51,684 nt of DNA, taken from NCBI GenBank assembly GCA_018714685.1, contig DVNC01000020.1, positions 1 to 51,684 of the forward strand, written 5' to 3'. The translations under genes were made by a program, and so were the position numbers. The notes under the pieces were generated by a model. It did no database searches. It saw only the letters and a program-made list of their open reading frames with translations, and had not been told where the DNA came from. Origin of the DNA: Scatocola faecipullorum. GTDB taxonomy: Bacteria > Pseudomonadota > Alphaproteobacteria > RF32 > CAG-239. Positions 43,135 to 50,192 of the stretch are shown in pieces. Position 1 is the first letter of the stretch; every line of letters begins with the position of its first letter.

Positions 43135-43608
43135 ATGCGGATTTTGGGGCTGGACCCGAGTTTGTCTTCGACAGGCTGGGGAATTGTGGAGGTTGAAAAC
43201 AATCGTTTGCGCTATGTGGCGGACGGTTTTATCAAAACGGATCCGAAACTGCCGATATATGACCGTTTGGCGGTTATTCACCGGGCGCTGAACGAGGTGA
43301 TTGAAACTTATCATCCGCAAGAGGCTGCAATCGAACAGGTTTTTCTCAACGAAAATCCGACATCGACGATTAAACTGGGCATGGCGCGCGGTGTGGTTAT
43401 TCTGGCGCCGGCATTGTTTGGAATTCCGGTTTGTGAATATGAACCGACCAAAGTCAAAAAAGCGGTGGTCGGGGTAGGCCGTGCGGAAAAGTCTCAGGTA
43501 GAAACCATGGTCAAGATTCTTCTGCCCGGGTGCAAGCCGAAAAACAACGACTCGTCGGATGCTTTGGCAATGGCAATATGCCACAACAGTTATCGGACGG
43601 CGCGCTGA
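43135..43608 (+). CDS. ruvC: Holliday junction resolvase RuvC
   Basis: The protein has 157 residues. Catalytic acids are visible: Asp7 in MRILGLDPSLSSTGW, Glu67 in AAIEQVFLNENP, and Asp139 and Asp142 in KNNDSSDALAMAICH. GVGRAEKSQVETMV is also conserved. RuvC cuts Holliday junctions held by RuvAB. In many bacteria ruvA follows at once; here a 176-aa unknown gene with its own promoter and terminator separates them. Confidence 0.97.
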   Translation: MRILGLDPSLSSTGWGIVEVENNRLRYVADGFIKTDPKLPIYDRLAVIHRALNEVIETYHPQEAAIEQVFLNENPTSTIKLGMARGVVILAPALFGIPVCEYEPTKVKKAVVGVGRAEKSQVETMVKILLPGCKPKNNDSSDALAMAICHNSYRTAR

Positions 43609-43660
43609 CGGCAGTTATGTTCCGCCGGGAACATTTTTTTATTTTTTTCTTAAATAGGAC

Positions 43661-43689
43661 TTGTATCTTTTAGACAAAAATGGTATGTT
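43661..43689 (+). promoter_or_regulatory. Predicted promoter with TTTTAGACAAAA in the spacer
   Basis: TTGTAT (43661-43666), a 17-bp spacer holding TTTTAGACAAAAA (43668-43680), and TATGTT (43684-43689) lie 35 bp before the unknown gene. The same motif sits in the same place in the promoter at 7275-7303. Confidence 0.55.
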
Positions 43690-43723
43690 TGAAATAACGT
43701 AAAATTATTAATTTTCTACGGAT

Positions 43724-44254
43724 ATGGACAAAAAGATATTTGACGCGACGATTGCGCGCAGCAACGAGTGGAAAGAGGTTATTTTCAACATTCTGCAGGA
43801 AAGCGATGAAACTGCCGGATGTCTCAGCCTCAGAGAACAGCTTGAGGAAATGTTGGATGTTGATACGGTTTGCCTGAGCGACGTTGACATGTTCAAAAAA
43901 CTCAAACGGGAATACGGTCTTCATGTTTCAATTCAGATTCCTGAGCTGAAACAGCTGCCGGAGGTTGTCAGACTAACTTTCAAAATGTGCGAGGATATGC
44001 TGAAACGGCTTCCGACGGACATGATGCAAGGGGTTGACGAATCGGTTCCGGCCAGACATGAGCCGCTTTTCCGTCAGCGCGGCGAACAGGTGCTTTACCG
44101 AATACACCGAACGCTGAATATGACGCTGATAGACGTTCAGGTTCGCACCGATGAAGTTCAGTGTGAGGATCTTCTCTACTGGAGCCAGGACAAGCTGTTT
44201 ATCATGACATTTGCTCCCGAGCTTGAAGAGGCGGAGGATTATGTCTCAATCTAA
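43724..44254 (+). CDS. Protein of unknown function between ruvC and ruvA (176 aa)
   Basis: I do not recognise it. It is soluble and acidic, helical in the N-terminal half (EWKEVIFNILQESDETAGCLSLREQLEEML), with a more strand-rich end (NMTLIDVQVRTDEVQCEDLLYW). There is no signal or membrane segment. It has its own promoter and terminator, which split the ruvC-ruvAB order. A link to recombination is only positional. Confidence 0.75.
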   Translation: MDKKIFDATIARSNEWKEVIFNILQESDETAGCLSLREQLEEMLDVDTVCLSDVDMFKKLKREYGLHVSIQIPELKQLPEVVRLTFKMCEDMLKRLPTDMMQGVDESVPARHEPLFRQRGEQVLYRIHRTLNMTLIDVQVRTDEVQCEDLLYWSQDKLFIMTFAPELEEAEDYVSI

Positions 44255-44263
44255 GAAAGGAAA

Positions 44264-44297
44264 AACACCCCGGTTTGACAGCCCGGGTGTTTTTTTG
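44264..44297 (+). terminator. Intrinsic terminator after the 176-aa unknown
   Basis: AACACCCCGG (44264-44273) pairs with CCGGGTGTT (44283-44291), with one mismatch. Seven T follow. Confidence 0.85.
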
Positions 44298-44390
44298 TGC
44301 CGGAAATGATGTTGCCTATTGTGAGAAAGTGCTTGTATGAGACTGGCTTTTTGTTTAGGATAAGACGTAATTGAATGAGAGGATGTTTAT

Positions 44391-45065
44391 ATGATAGCAA
44401 AACTGCGCGGCATTATAGATACAATCGGCGACGATTACTGCATTGTTGATGTCAACGGCGTGGGGTATTTGGTTTTTGCTTCGGCCAAAACGCTTGGAAA
44501 GCTGACCCGGGGCAAACAATACTGCCTGCTGACTGAAACGGTTGTGCGCGAGGACAGCATTTCGCTGTTTGGCTTTTATGACGCCTGGGAAAAAGAATGG
44601 TTTCTAACGCTGACGAAGGTTCAGGGGGTCGGGGCCAAGGTTTGTCTCAGCATCCTTTCGGTGCTGTCACCGTCCCAACTGGCGCAGGCCGTGGCCGCAC
44701 AGGATAAAAATTCGTTTACCCGGGCCAGCGGTGTCGGCCCGAAACTGGCGGCGCGTCTGGTTACCGAACTGAAGGACAAGATTGTGACCGTGCCTTGGGA
44801 AGCAACGTCAAACGGCGACTTGAGCCAAGAGGGAAAAATGGACGAACAGAAAGCTGCGGAAATAACCGAAAATTATGAAGACAATCTGGTAGCAATGACT
44901 GATGACCCGAGCAAAATGGAAGATGCGATTTCTGCTCTGGTTAATCTGGGCTATCAGCGTCTGGAGGCTTATCAGGCGGTTAATAAAGCCAGTGCCGCCA
45001 ATCCGGAGGCAGACGTGTCCGGTTTAATCCGTCTCGCCCTGAAAGAATTTGCAAATAAGGAATAA
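44391..45065 (+). CDS. ruvA: Holliday junction helicase subunit RuvA
   Basis: The protein has 224 residues. The OB-fold domain I begins MIAKLRGIIDTIGDDYCIVDVNGVGY. Two helix-hairpin-helix motifs (VQGVGAKVCLSILSVL and ASGVGPKLAARLVTELKDKI) bind the junction. Domain III near the C-terminus (MEDAISALVNLGYQRLEAYQAV) binds RuvB. The acidic linker (about 140-170) is a little long. The next gene starts one base after the stop. Confidence 0.97.
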   Translation: MIAKLRGIIDTIGDDYCIVDVNGVGYLVFASAKTLGKLTRGKQYCLLTETVVREDSISLFGFYDAWEKEWFLTLTKVQGVGAKVCLSILSVLSPSQLAQAVAAQDKNSFTRASGVGPKLAARLVTELKDKIVTVPWEATSNGDLSQEGKMDEQKAAEITENYEDNLVAMTDDPSKMEDAISALVNLGYQRLEAYQAVNKASAANPEADVSGLIRLALKEFANKE

Positions 45066-45066
45066 T

Positions 45067-46134
45067 ATGGAAAACGAGCGACTAGTCAGCCCTGAAAAAC
45101 TGCATGAAGACGAACAAAGTGCCGGAGCGCCGGTCAGCCTGCGTCCGAACAGCCTGAAAGATTTTGTCGGGCAGCCGTTGGTTTGTGAAAATCTGAAGGT
45201 TTTTATCGAAGCGGCAAAAAAACGCGGCGAAGCCTTGGATCATGTGCTGCTGTTCGGTCCTCCGGGGTTGGGCAAAACCACGCTGGCTTCAATTATAGCC
45301 AAAGAGCTCGGGGTCGGTTTCCGGGCGACCTCGGCGCCGATGATTTCCAAGTCGGGCGATTTGGCGGCAATTTTGACTAACCTGGAACGCAACGACGTTT
45401 TGTTTATTGATGAAATTCATCGCCTGAATCCGGCAATTGAAGAGGTTCTGTATTCGGCAATGGAAGATTTTCAGCTTGATTTGATTATCGGCGAAGGACC
45501 GTCGGCCCGCTCGGTGCGAATCGACTTGCAGCCGTTTACGCTGGTGGGAGCCACCACCCGTTCGGGATTGCTGACAACCCCGCTGCGGGAGCGTTTCGGC
45601 ATTCCGCTGCGGCTGGATTTTTACAGTCCGGAGGAGTTGAAAAAAATCGTTATCCGCGGAGCGCATCTGCTGGGTATGCCGATTTCCGACGACGGGGCAA
45701 TGGAAGTGGCCAAACGTTCGCGGGGCACGCCGCGCGTGGCCGGGCGCCTGCTGCGTCGGGTGCGCGATTTCGGGGCGATGGCCGATGCGAGCGAGGTTAA
45801 CAATAAAATTGCCGATAAGGCTTTGCGCCGGCTTGATGTTGACAAATACGGGCTTGATGCGTTTGACCGCCGTTATCTGCAATGTATTGCGGTCAATTAC
45901 GGCGGCGGGCCGGTCGGTGCGGATACGCTGGCGGCAGCTTTGTCGGAGGAGCGGGATACGATTGAAGAAGTGATTGAGCCGTTTTTGCTGAAACTCGGCT
46001 TTTTGCAGCGGACGCCGCGCGGCCGCGTGATTTCCGACAGCGGACGTGAATATCTGGGGTTGCCGCAGGTGCGCAAAACCCGGGCGGCAGATTCGCAGTT
46101 TGATTTGCTGAAAATAATTGAAGAGGATATGTGA
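45067..46134 (+). CDS. ruvB: Holliday junction branch migration ATPase RuvB
   Basis: The protein has 355 residues. Walker A GPPGLGKTT lies at 64-72. Walker B is VLFIDEIHR, sensor I is GATTRSG, and the arginine-finger region LTTPLRERFG follows. The C-terminal winged helix has QRTPRGRVISD. RuvB hexamers drive branch migration with RuvA. AAGGA five bases before the ATG at 45067 sets the start; a TTG upstream lies inside ruvA. The stop overlaps the next start (TGATG). Confidence 0.98.
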   Translation: MENERLVSPEKLHEDEQSAGAPVSLRPNSLKDFVGQPLVCENLKVFIEAAKKRGEALDHVLLFGPPGLGKTTLASIIAKELGVGFRATSAPMISKSGDLAAILTNLERNDVLFIDEIHRLNPAIEEVLYSAMEDFQLDLIIGEGPSARSVRIDLQPFTLVGATTRSGLLTTPLRERFGIPLRLDFYSPEELKKIVIRGAHLLGMPISDDGAMEVAKRSRGTPRVAGRLLRRVRDFGAMADASEVNNKIADKALRRLDVDKYGLDAFDRRYLQCIAVNYGGGPVGADTLAAALSEERDTIEEVIEPFLLKLGFLQRTPRGRVISDSGREYLGLPQVRKTRAADSQFDLLKIIEEDM

Positions 46135-46577
46135 TGACTTATGACGTGCAGCCGGCGGCCGGAAAGTTTTACGGCGCCAAGTTTGTCTATCCGGTTCGGG
46201 TTTACTATGAAGATACCGATGCCGGCGGGATAGTCTATTATGCCAATTATCTGCGTTTTGCCGAGCGGGCAAGGACGGAATTTATCCGCGCCTTAGGCTG
46301 CAATCAGCAGGATGCGCTGGAGGCGGAAGACAAATGCGGTTTTACGGTACGGAGCTGTACGACGGATTATAAGCTGCCGGCCGTTTTGGACGATGCTCTG
46401 GCGGTCACCTGCGAACTGCGCGATGCCAAGGGCGCATCAGCCGTTATGTTTCAGGAAATTTACCGGGGCGATACTCTGCTGGCAACGGTTGAAGTTAAAG
46501 TGGCTTATGTTAATTTGGGGCGCAAGCGTCCGGTTCGTATTCCTTCAGAGTTGCTGAACAAGTTGTCATGCTTGTAA
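46134..46577 (+). CDS. ybgC: Acyl-CoA thioesterase YbgC (Tol-Pal linked)
   Basis: The protein has 147 residues. The hot-dog fold carries YYEDTDAGGIVYYANYLRFAERARTEF, whose Asp in DTDAGG is the catalytic residue of the 4HBT/YbgC group. The enzyme hydrolyses acyl-CoA and is tied to envelope lipid metabolism in the tol-pal cluster. Both a GTG (46131) and an ATG (46134) are possible; GAGGA six bases before the ATG favours the latter. It overlaps ruvB by one base. A repeat element lies between it and tolQ. Confidence 0.93.
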   Translation: MTYDVQPAAGKFYGAKFVYPVRVYYEDTDAGGIVYYANYLRFAERARTEFIRALGCNQQDALEAEDKCGFTVRSCTTDYKLPAVLDDALAVTCELRDAKGASAVMFQEIYRGDTLLATVEVKVAYVNLGRKRPVRIPSELLNKLSCL

Positions 46578-46725
46578 ATTTTGCGCTTGTGTACGTTTAT
46601 GTACACGTCGCTTAAAATTTCCGTCGCAGCACAACTGTTCATCAGCTCTGAGAGCTGCAAGAGCAAGTAGGCATGTTTGTATGTTTTGCGCTTGTGTGTT
46701 TTTAATACATTTCGCATAAGGCGTT
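46565..46725. repeat. Composite palindromic repeat, copy 2
   Basis: The first hairpin (about 46574-46619) has AAATTTTG.../...AAAATTT arms around GTGTAC/GTACAC. The second (about 46680-46720) is weaker, with TGTTTTGCGCTTGTGTG and AATACATTTCGCATAA. The order, the two-hairpin form and the linker words GCAGCAC and AGGCA(G/T) match copy 1 at 1490-1650. The first hairpin overlaps the last codons of ybgC. The region up to tolQ holds nothing else except a promoter. Confidence 0.65.
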
Positions 46726-46818
46726 CTGTGTACGTTCGATTGTTTCCGCTGCGGAAAACGGTCGGGGTTTTGTGCGGAAAAAAGTTCGTTTTTCTGTGAA
46801 AACAATGTGATTAATTAA

Positions 46819-46846
46819 TTGAATCTTTAATATTTTATGCTAGTTT
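46819..46846 (+). promoter_or_regulatory. Predicted promoter for tolQRA
   Basis: TTGAAT (46819-46824), a 16-bp spacer and TAGTTT (46841-46846) with TGC directly before the -10 (extended -10) lie about 50 bp before tolQ. Confidence 0.55.
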
Positions 46847-46897
46847 GCGCATAAATGTTATGCACAACCTTAATTTATGCTGATGAAAGAGTAAAAA

Positions 46898-47647
46898 ATG
46901 GATACGGAAACTTTAACTGATGTTGCTTCAACTGCTGCACAGCAGATGTCTATGTGGGATTTGGTCTGGGCCTCGGATATGGTCACCAAGGTGGTGATGA
47001 TCGGGTTGATTGCGGCTTCGGTTTGGAGTTGGGCGATTATCATTGAAAAGATCGGCACGCTGCGCCAGGTGAAACAGTTTACCAAGAGTTTTGAAGAAAA
47101 ATTCTGGTCCGGCGGGTCGTTGGACCGCTTGTATGAATCTATCGGCAACCGCCCGCGGGACCCGATGTCGGCAATGTTTGTGTCGGCCATGAAAGAGTGG
47201 AAACGCACCAATATTCTGAAATCAAAAACCGACCGCGGCATTCGCGGCGTGTCGCTGCAGCAGCGTATTGAAAAGGCGATGATGGTTTCAATGGATAAAG
47301 AGCTGGACGAGCTGGATACCCGGATGGGCTTTTTGGCGTCCACCGGTTCGGTTGCGCCGCTGGTCGGCCTGTTCGGAACGGTGTGGGGTATTATCAACAG
47401 CTTTAACGCCATTGCCGCCACGCAGAGCAACTCCTTGTCCGCAATGGCTCCGGGTATTGCCGAGGCGCTGTTTACGACGGCTTTCGGGTTGATTGCGGCT
47501 ATTCCGGCCGTGGTGGCTTATAACAAAATTTCTTCGGATATCGACCGTTTTGCCAAAAAACTGGAGAATTTTATGGCCGAGTTTTCGAGCATTCTGTCGC
47601 GCGAAATTGACGATACGGCGATTAAAGCCGACATGGCCGGAGAATAA
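46898..47647 (+). CDS. tolQ: Tol-Pal system proton channel TolQ
   Basis: The protein has 249 residues with three membrane helices. The MotA/ExbB domain has GFLASTGSVAPLVGLFGTVWGIINSF and IAEALFTTAFGLIAAIPAVVAYN, the helices that line the proton path. With TolR it uses the proton motive force to energise TolA at the division site. It is the first gene of tolQ-tolR-tolA, with two bases before tolR. Confidence 0.96.
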   Translation: MDTETLTDVASTAAQQMSMWDLVWASDMVTKVVMIGLIAASVWSWAIIIEKIGTLRQVKQFTKSFEEKFWSGGSLDRLYESIGNRPRDPMSAMFVSAMKEWKRTNILKSKTDRGIRGVSLQQRIEKAMMVSMDKELDELDTRMGFLASTGSVAPLVGLFGTVWGIINSFNAIAATQSNSLSAMAPGIAEALFTTAFGLIAAIPAVVAYNKISSDIDRFAKKLENFMAEFSSILSREIDDTAIKADMAGE

Positions 47648-47649
47648 CG

Positions 47650-48105
47650 ATGGGATATATTGTTCAACAGCAGGGCGGCCGCCGCGCATCGCGTTATGCG
47701 AGCCGCCGCAATGCCGATATTAATATGACCAATCTGATGGACGTGATGATGGTGCTGCTGGTGGTGTTTATGGTGGCGGCGCCGCTGATGACCTCCGGTA
47801 TTGCGCTTGATTTGCCGAAAGTCGGCGGAAAGGCGCTTTCGGGAGACGATACGTCGGTCAACATCAGCGTTGACAAAGACGGTTATTATTACATCGGCAA
47901 AACGGAGGTTCCGGCGGAAGAAATCGTCGGCAAGCTGCAGGCCATTCGCGGGCAGAATGCCGAACTGACGGTTACGATTTCGGGCGATACCGGCGCCGAA
48001 TACGGCCGGGTTATCGGTTTGATGGCTCTGCTGAAAGAAGCCGGTTTTGACAAGGTCGGCTTAAAGACCGAACCCCAACCCTACAGCGGTAAGAAGAAAA
48101 AATAG
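47650..48105 (+). CDS. tolR: Tol-Pal system protein TolR
   Basis: The protein has 151 residues. ADINMTNLMDVMMVLLVVFMVAAPLM holds the single membrane helix with the functional Asp that carries protons. The periplasmic part (about 45-145) has VNISVDKDGYYYIGKTEVP and the Lys-rich tail. It works with TolQ as the stator. Three bases separate it from tolA. Confidence 0.95.
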   Translation: MGYIVQQQGGRRASRYASRRNADINMTNLMDVMMVLLVVFMVAAPLMTSGIALDLPKVGGKALSGDDTSVNISVDKDGYYYIGKTEVPAEEIVGKLQAIRGQNAELTVTISGDTGAEYGRVIGLMALLKEAGFDKVGLKTEPQPYSGKKKK

Positions 48106-48108
48106 CCG

Positions 48109-49059
48109 ATGAAACAGTCTTTATACAAATCGCTGGCTCTGCATTTTGTGGTTTTTCTGCTGATAATGGTGGATATTCCGCTGTTTTGGCACAATAAAAC
48201 CACGCTTAACCAGGTGCCGATTATTGTCGATTTGAATAACGTTAAAATTTCGGAGATGACCAATCTGCCGCCGAAAGCCAAAATGGGCAAGGAAGACAAA
48301 GCGGCCAGCAAAGTCAAACGCAAAATAGAAAACAACTATACCAAAGAAGAGCCGAAAAAGGACGACAAACGCCCGACAGCCAAAGAGCCGGAGGAAGAAG
48401 CGGCTCCGGAAGAGGCTGCGCCGACCGAGCCGAAGAAAGATTATCTGGTTGCGCCGCAGCCCAAGAAACCGAAAGCGCCGAAGAAAAAGCCGACGCCGCC
48501 GGTTCCCGCGGCCAAGCCGAAACCCAAGCCCAAACCTAAACCGGAAGTTAAAAAGGAGCAGAAACAGCCCGAAAAAGGCAAACCTCAGCTGGCGAATCCG
48601 CTGAAGAGTCTGCTGGCCTCGGTTGACGCGTTGGAAAAAGAGGTCGGCAACACCAATCAGGAAGCGACCATTAAAGAGGGAACCGAAGTCAACAATATGG
48701 GGATTGAAGGCGGTACCGGCGGCTCTTATTTCAGCGAGCTGTCAATTTCTGAAATCGACGCGATTGCCGGACGTCTGCGCGCCTGTTGGAACCTTGATCC
48801 CGGAGCGATGGGAATTAAGGACATGATTATTGAAATCCGCGCTTTCCTCAACAAAGACGGCAGCGTGCGCAAAGTGGATATTATCAACACTTCCCGCTAT
48901 AACAGCGATGCGCATTTCCGTTCGGTTGCCGACAGTGCCCGCCGTGCCGTTTATATTTGTGCGCCTTATTCCATATTTGCCGATAAATATGCCGACAAAT
49001 ATGACAAGTGGAATACGATGCTGTTGCGCTTTAATCCGCTTGACGGACAAATTCGCTGA
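48109..49059 (+). CDS. tolA: Tol-Pal system protein TolA
   Basis: The protein has 316 residues. The N-terminal membrane helix (about 8-25) is followed by a long linker rich in Lys, Pro, Ala and Glu, with a KPKPKPKPKPE run (about 140-150). The C-terminal domain has RLRACWNLDPGAMGIKDMIIEIRAFLNKDGSVRKVDII and ARRAVYICAPY, as in TolA domain III. It links the inner membrane motor to the outer membrane. tolB and pal, usually next, are absent; a terminator and a repeat array follow instead. Confidence 0.92.
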   Translation: MKQSLYKSLALHFVVFLLIMVDIPLFWHNKTTLNQVPIIVDLNNVKISEMTNLPPKAKMGKEDKAASKVKRKIENNYTKEEPKKDDKRPTAKEPEEEAAPEEAAPTEPKKDYLVAPQPKKPKAPKKKPTPPVPAAKPKPKPKPKPEVKKEQKQPEKGKPQLANPLKSLLASVDALEKEVGNTNQEATIKEGTEVNNMGIEGGTGGSYFSELSISEIDAIAGRLRACWNLDPGAMGIKDMIIEIRAFLNKDGSVRKVDIINTSRYNSDAHFRSVADSARRAVYICAPYSIFADKYADKYDKWNTMLLRFNPLDGQIR

Positions 49060-49080
49060 TGGGTGATTGGCAGAAGTTTG

Positions 49081-49117
49081 AATACGATTTTTCAGTTCTG
49101 AAAAATCGTATTTTTTT
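49081..49117 (+). terminator. Strong intrinsic terminator after tolA
   Basis: AATACGATTTTTCAG (49081-49095) and CTGAAAAATCGTATT (49098-49112) are perfect complements. A T tract follows. This ends the tolQRA transcript before any tolB. Confidence 0.9.
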
Positions 49118-49170
49118 GCGGCATATTCTGCGTTGTTTATAGGTATGTGCTATGGTTTTTTTACAGTTAT

Positions 49171-49560
49171 TGCCCTATTGGCTTTCTTTAGCGTTATTGT
49201 CCGATTTGCTTCCTTTAATGTCCTTGTCCGGCTTGATTCCTTTAGTGTCATTGCCCGACTTGATCGGGCAATCTGAGTTGGAGATGCTCCGGCCAGCCGC
49301 ACCCGGCGGGAGAGGCCATATCCGGCGGAGAGATGACAGAAGACGGGGAGAATGATGCTTTGCGGTGTGGATTATCCGGCCAAGCCGGATAATGACAGAG
49401 AAAGAGAATGCCGGATAATGACAGGAGAAAGATAATGCTGGATAATGACAATAATAAAATCAGCCGGGTAATGGCAGGAGGAGGGGATTGCCCGATCAAG
49501 TCGGACAATGACAGGAAAAGTCGGATAATGAATAGAGGCAGAGCGAAAATGACAGTAAGG
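49171..49560. repeat. Array of about nine degenerate palindromic repeat units
   Basis: The left part (about 49190-49275) has three units of the type TTGTCCGRYTTG spaced about 27 bp apart, ending in the perfect palindrome ATTGCCCGA-CTTGA-TCGGGCAAT (49250-49272). The right part has about six units of the type CCGGATAATGACAG in the opposite sense (near 49384, 49410, 49438, 49463, 49488 and 49520), starting with the palindrome ATTATCCGGC-CAA-GCCGGATAAT (49371-49393). Similar GTCATTGCCCGACTTGATC elements are scattered in many alphaproteobacterial genomes. The small open frames across it look like by-products. Confidence 0.75.
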
Positions 49561-49579
49561 AAAGAACAGCGCCCGACGG

Positions 49580-49939
49580 TTATTTTTCGGCGGCTTTGAG
49601 AAGAATATCAATCGCTTTGTCAACCAGTTCAAGGAACTCTTTGTCATGAGGTTTGAGTTTATTGGCGATTTCTTCGATTTTTTTGCGGGTGATTTTGTCC
49701 TGCGGCAGAATTTTGGAGAACTCAAACAGTTCCGACATGCTGACGTTCAGTTTTTCGGCGATTTTTCTTAAGGTTTCGATTTTGGGAGAGATTTTGCCGA
49801 GTTCGATGCCGGAGATAGTGTTCATTGACATATCCATATCATAGGCGAGCTCAAGCTGGCTTACACCTTTAATTTTTCGGAGTTCACGGATGCGGTTTCC
49901 GAGTTTTATGGCAAAATCGTCGTCGGTCATAGCGTTCAT
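49580..49939 (-). CDS. XRE-family helix-turn-helix regulator
   Basis: The protein has 119 residues. A Cro/C1-type domain lies at about 14-68: IRELRKIKGVSQLELAYDMDMSMNTISGIELGKISPKIETLRKIAEKL. A C-terminal helical part (about 70-119) may dimerise. The ATG at 49939 has AGGA very close; the second ATG at 49930 is also possible. Its upstream region is shared with the predicted leader promoter on the other strand, so it may control that promoter or itself. Its target is unknown. Confidence 0.9.
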   Translation of the reverse strand: MNAMTDDDFAIKLGNRIRELRKIKGVSQLELAYDMDMSMNTISGIELGKISPKIETLRKIAEKLNVSMSELFEFSKILPQDKITRKKIEEIANKLKPHDKEFLELVDKAIDILLKAAEK

Positions 49940-49991
49940 ATTCCTATTTTATTGTGAACTTCGATATACTATAAACTTGTAATTTTGCATC

Positions 49992-50020
49992 TTGACTCTC
50001 TAAAATTACTAATGTATTAT
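49992..50020 (+). promoter_or_regulatory. Near-consensus promoter upstream of the Cys-rich gene
   Basis: TTGACT (49992-49997), a 17-bp spacer and TATTAT (50015-50020) give a likely start near 50027. The XRE gene diverges about 55 bp to the left. Confidence 0.7.
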
Positions 50021-50026
50021 GAATTT

Positions 50027-50167
50027 AGTAGCTTAGATAAGTAAAATTAACAGTTAACCATTAATTCTTAATCGAATTATCTAGCTGCGCTGAGGAAGGG
50101 GTCGGAAACGTTATACTGAATCAAAGCCAAACCTAAATAGTACACCTTGTTTTCCGACCTTTTTTTT
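50027..50167 (+). ncRNA. Candidate terminated leader RNA or small RNA
   Basis: From the predicted start near 50027, TAGATAA (50034-50040) can pair with TTATCTA (50077-50083). GGTCGGAAA (50100-50108) can pair with TTTCCGACC (50151-50159), followed by eight T (50160-50167), which makes an intrinsic terminator with a long loop. The result is a transcript of about 140 nt ending 25 bp before the ATG of the Cys-rich protein. It could be an attenuator of that gene or a separate small RNA. I do not recognise a known family. Confidence 0.45.
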
Positions 50168-50192
50168 CAAATTTTTATGTGGGAGGTAAGAG

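Noticed and set aside
45289..46272. 327-codon minus-strand open frame over ruvB
   Set aside because: Shadow of ruvB, rich in Arg, Gln and His as expected for antisense frames.
48480..48560. Short tandem repeats in tolA that look array-like
   Set aside because: They encode the Lys-Pro linker of TolA; there are no spacers and it is not a CRISPR.
49152..49599. Several small open frames on both strands across the palindromic array (e.g. with VIVRLDRAIPSSCHYP)
   Set aside because: These are translations of the repeat units, a common by-product of this repeat family.
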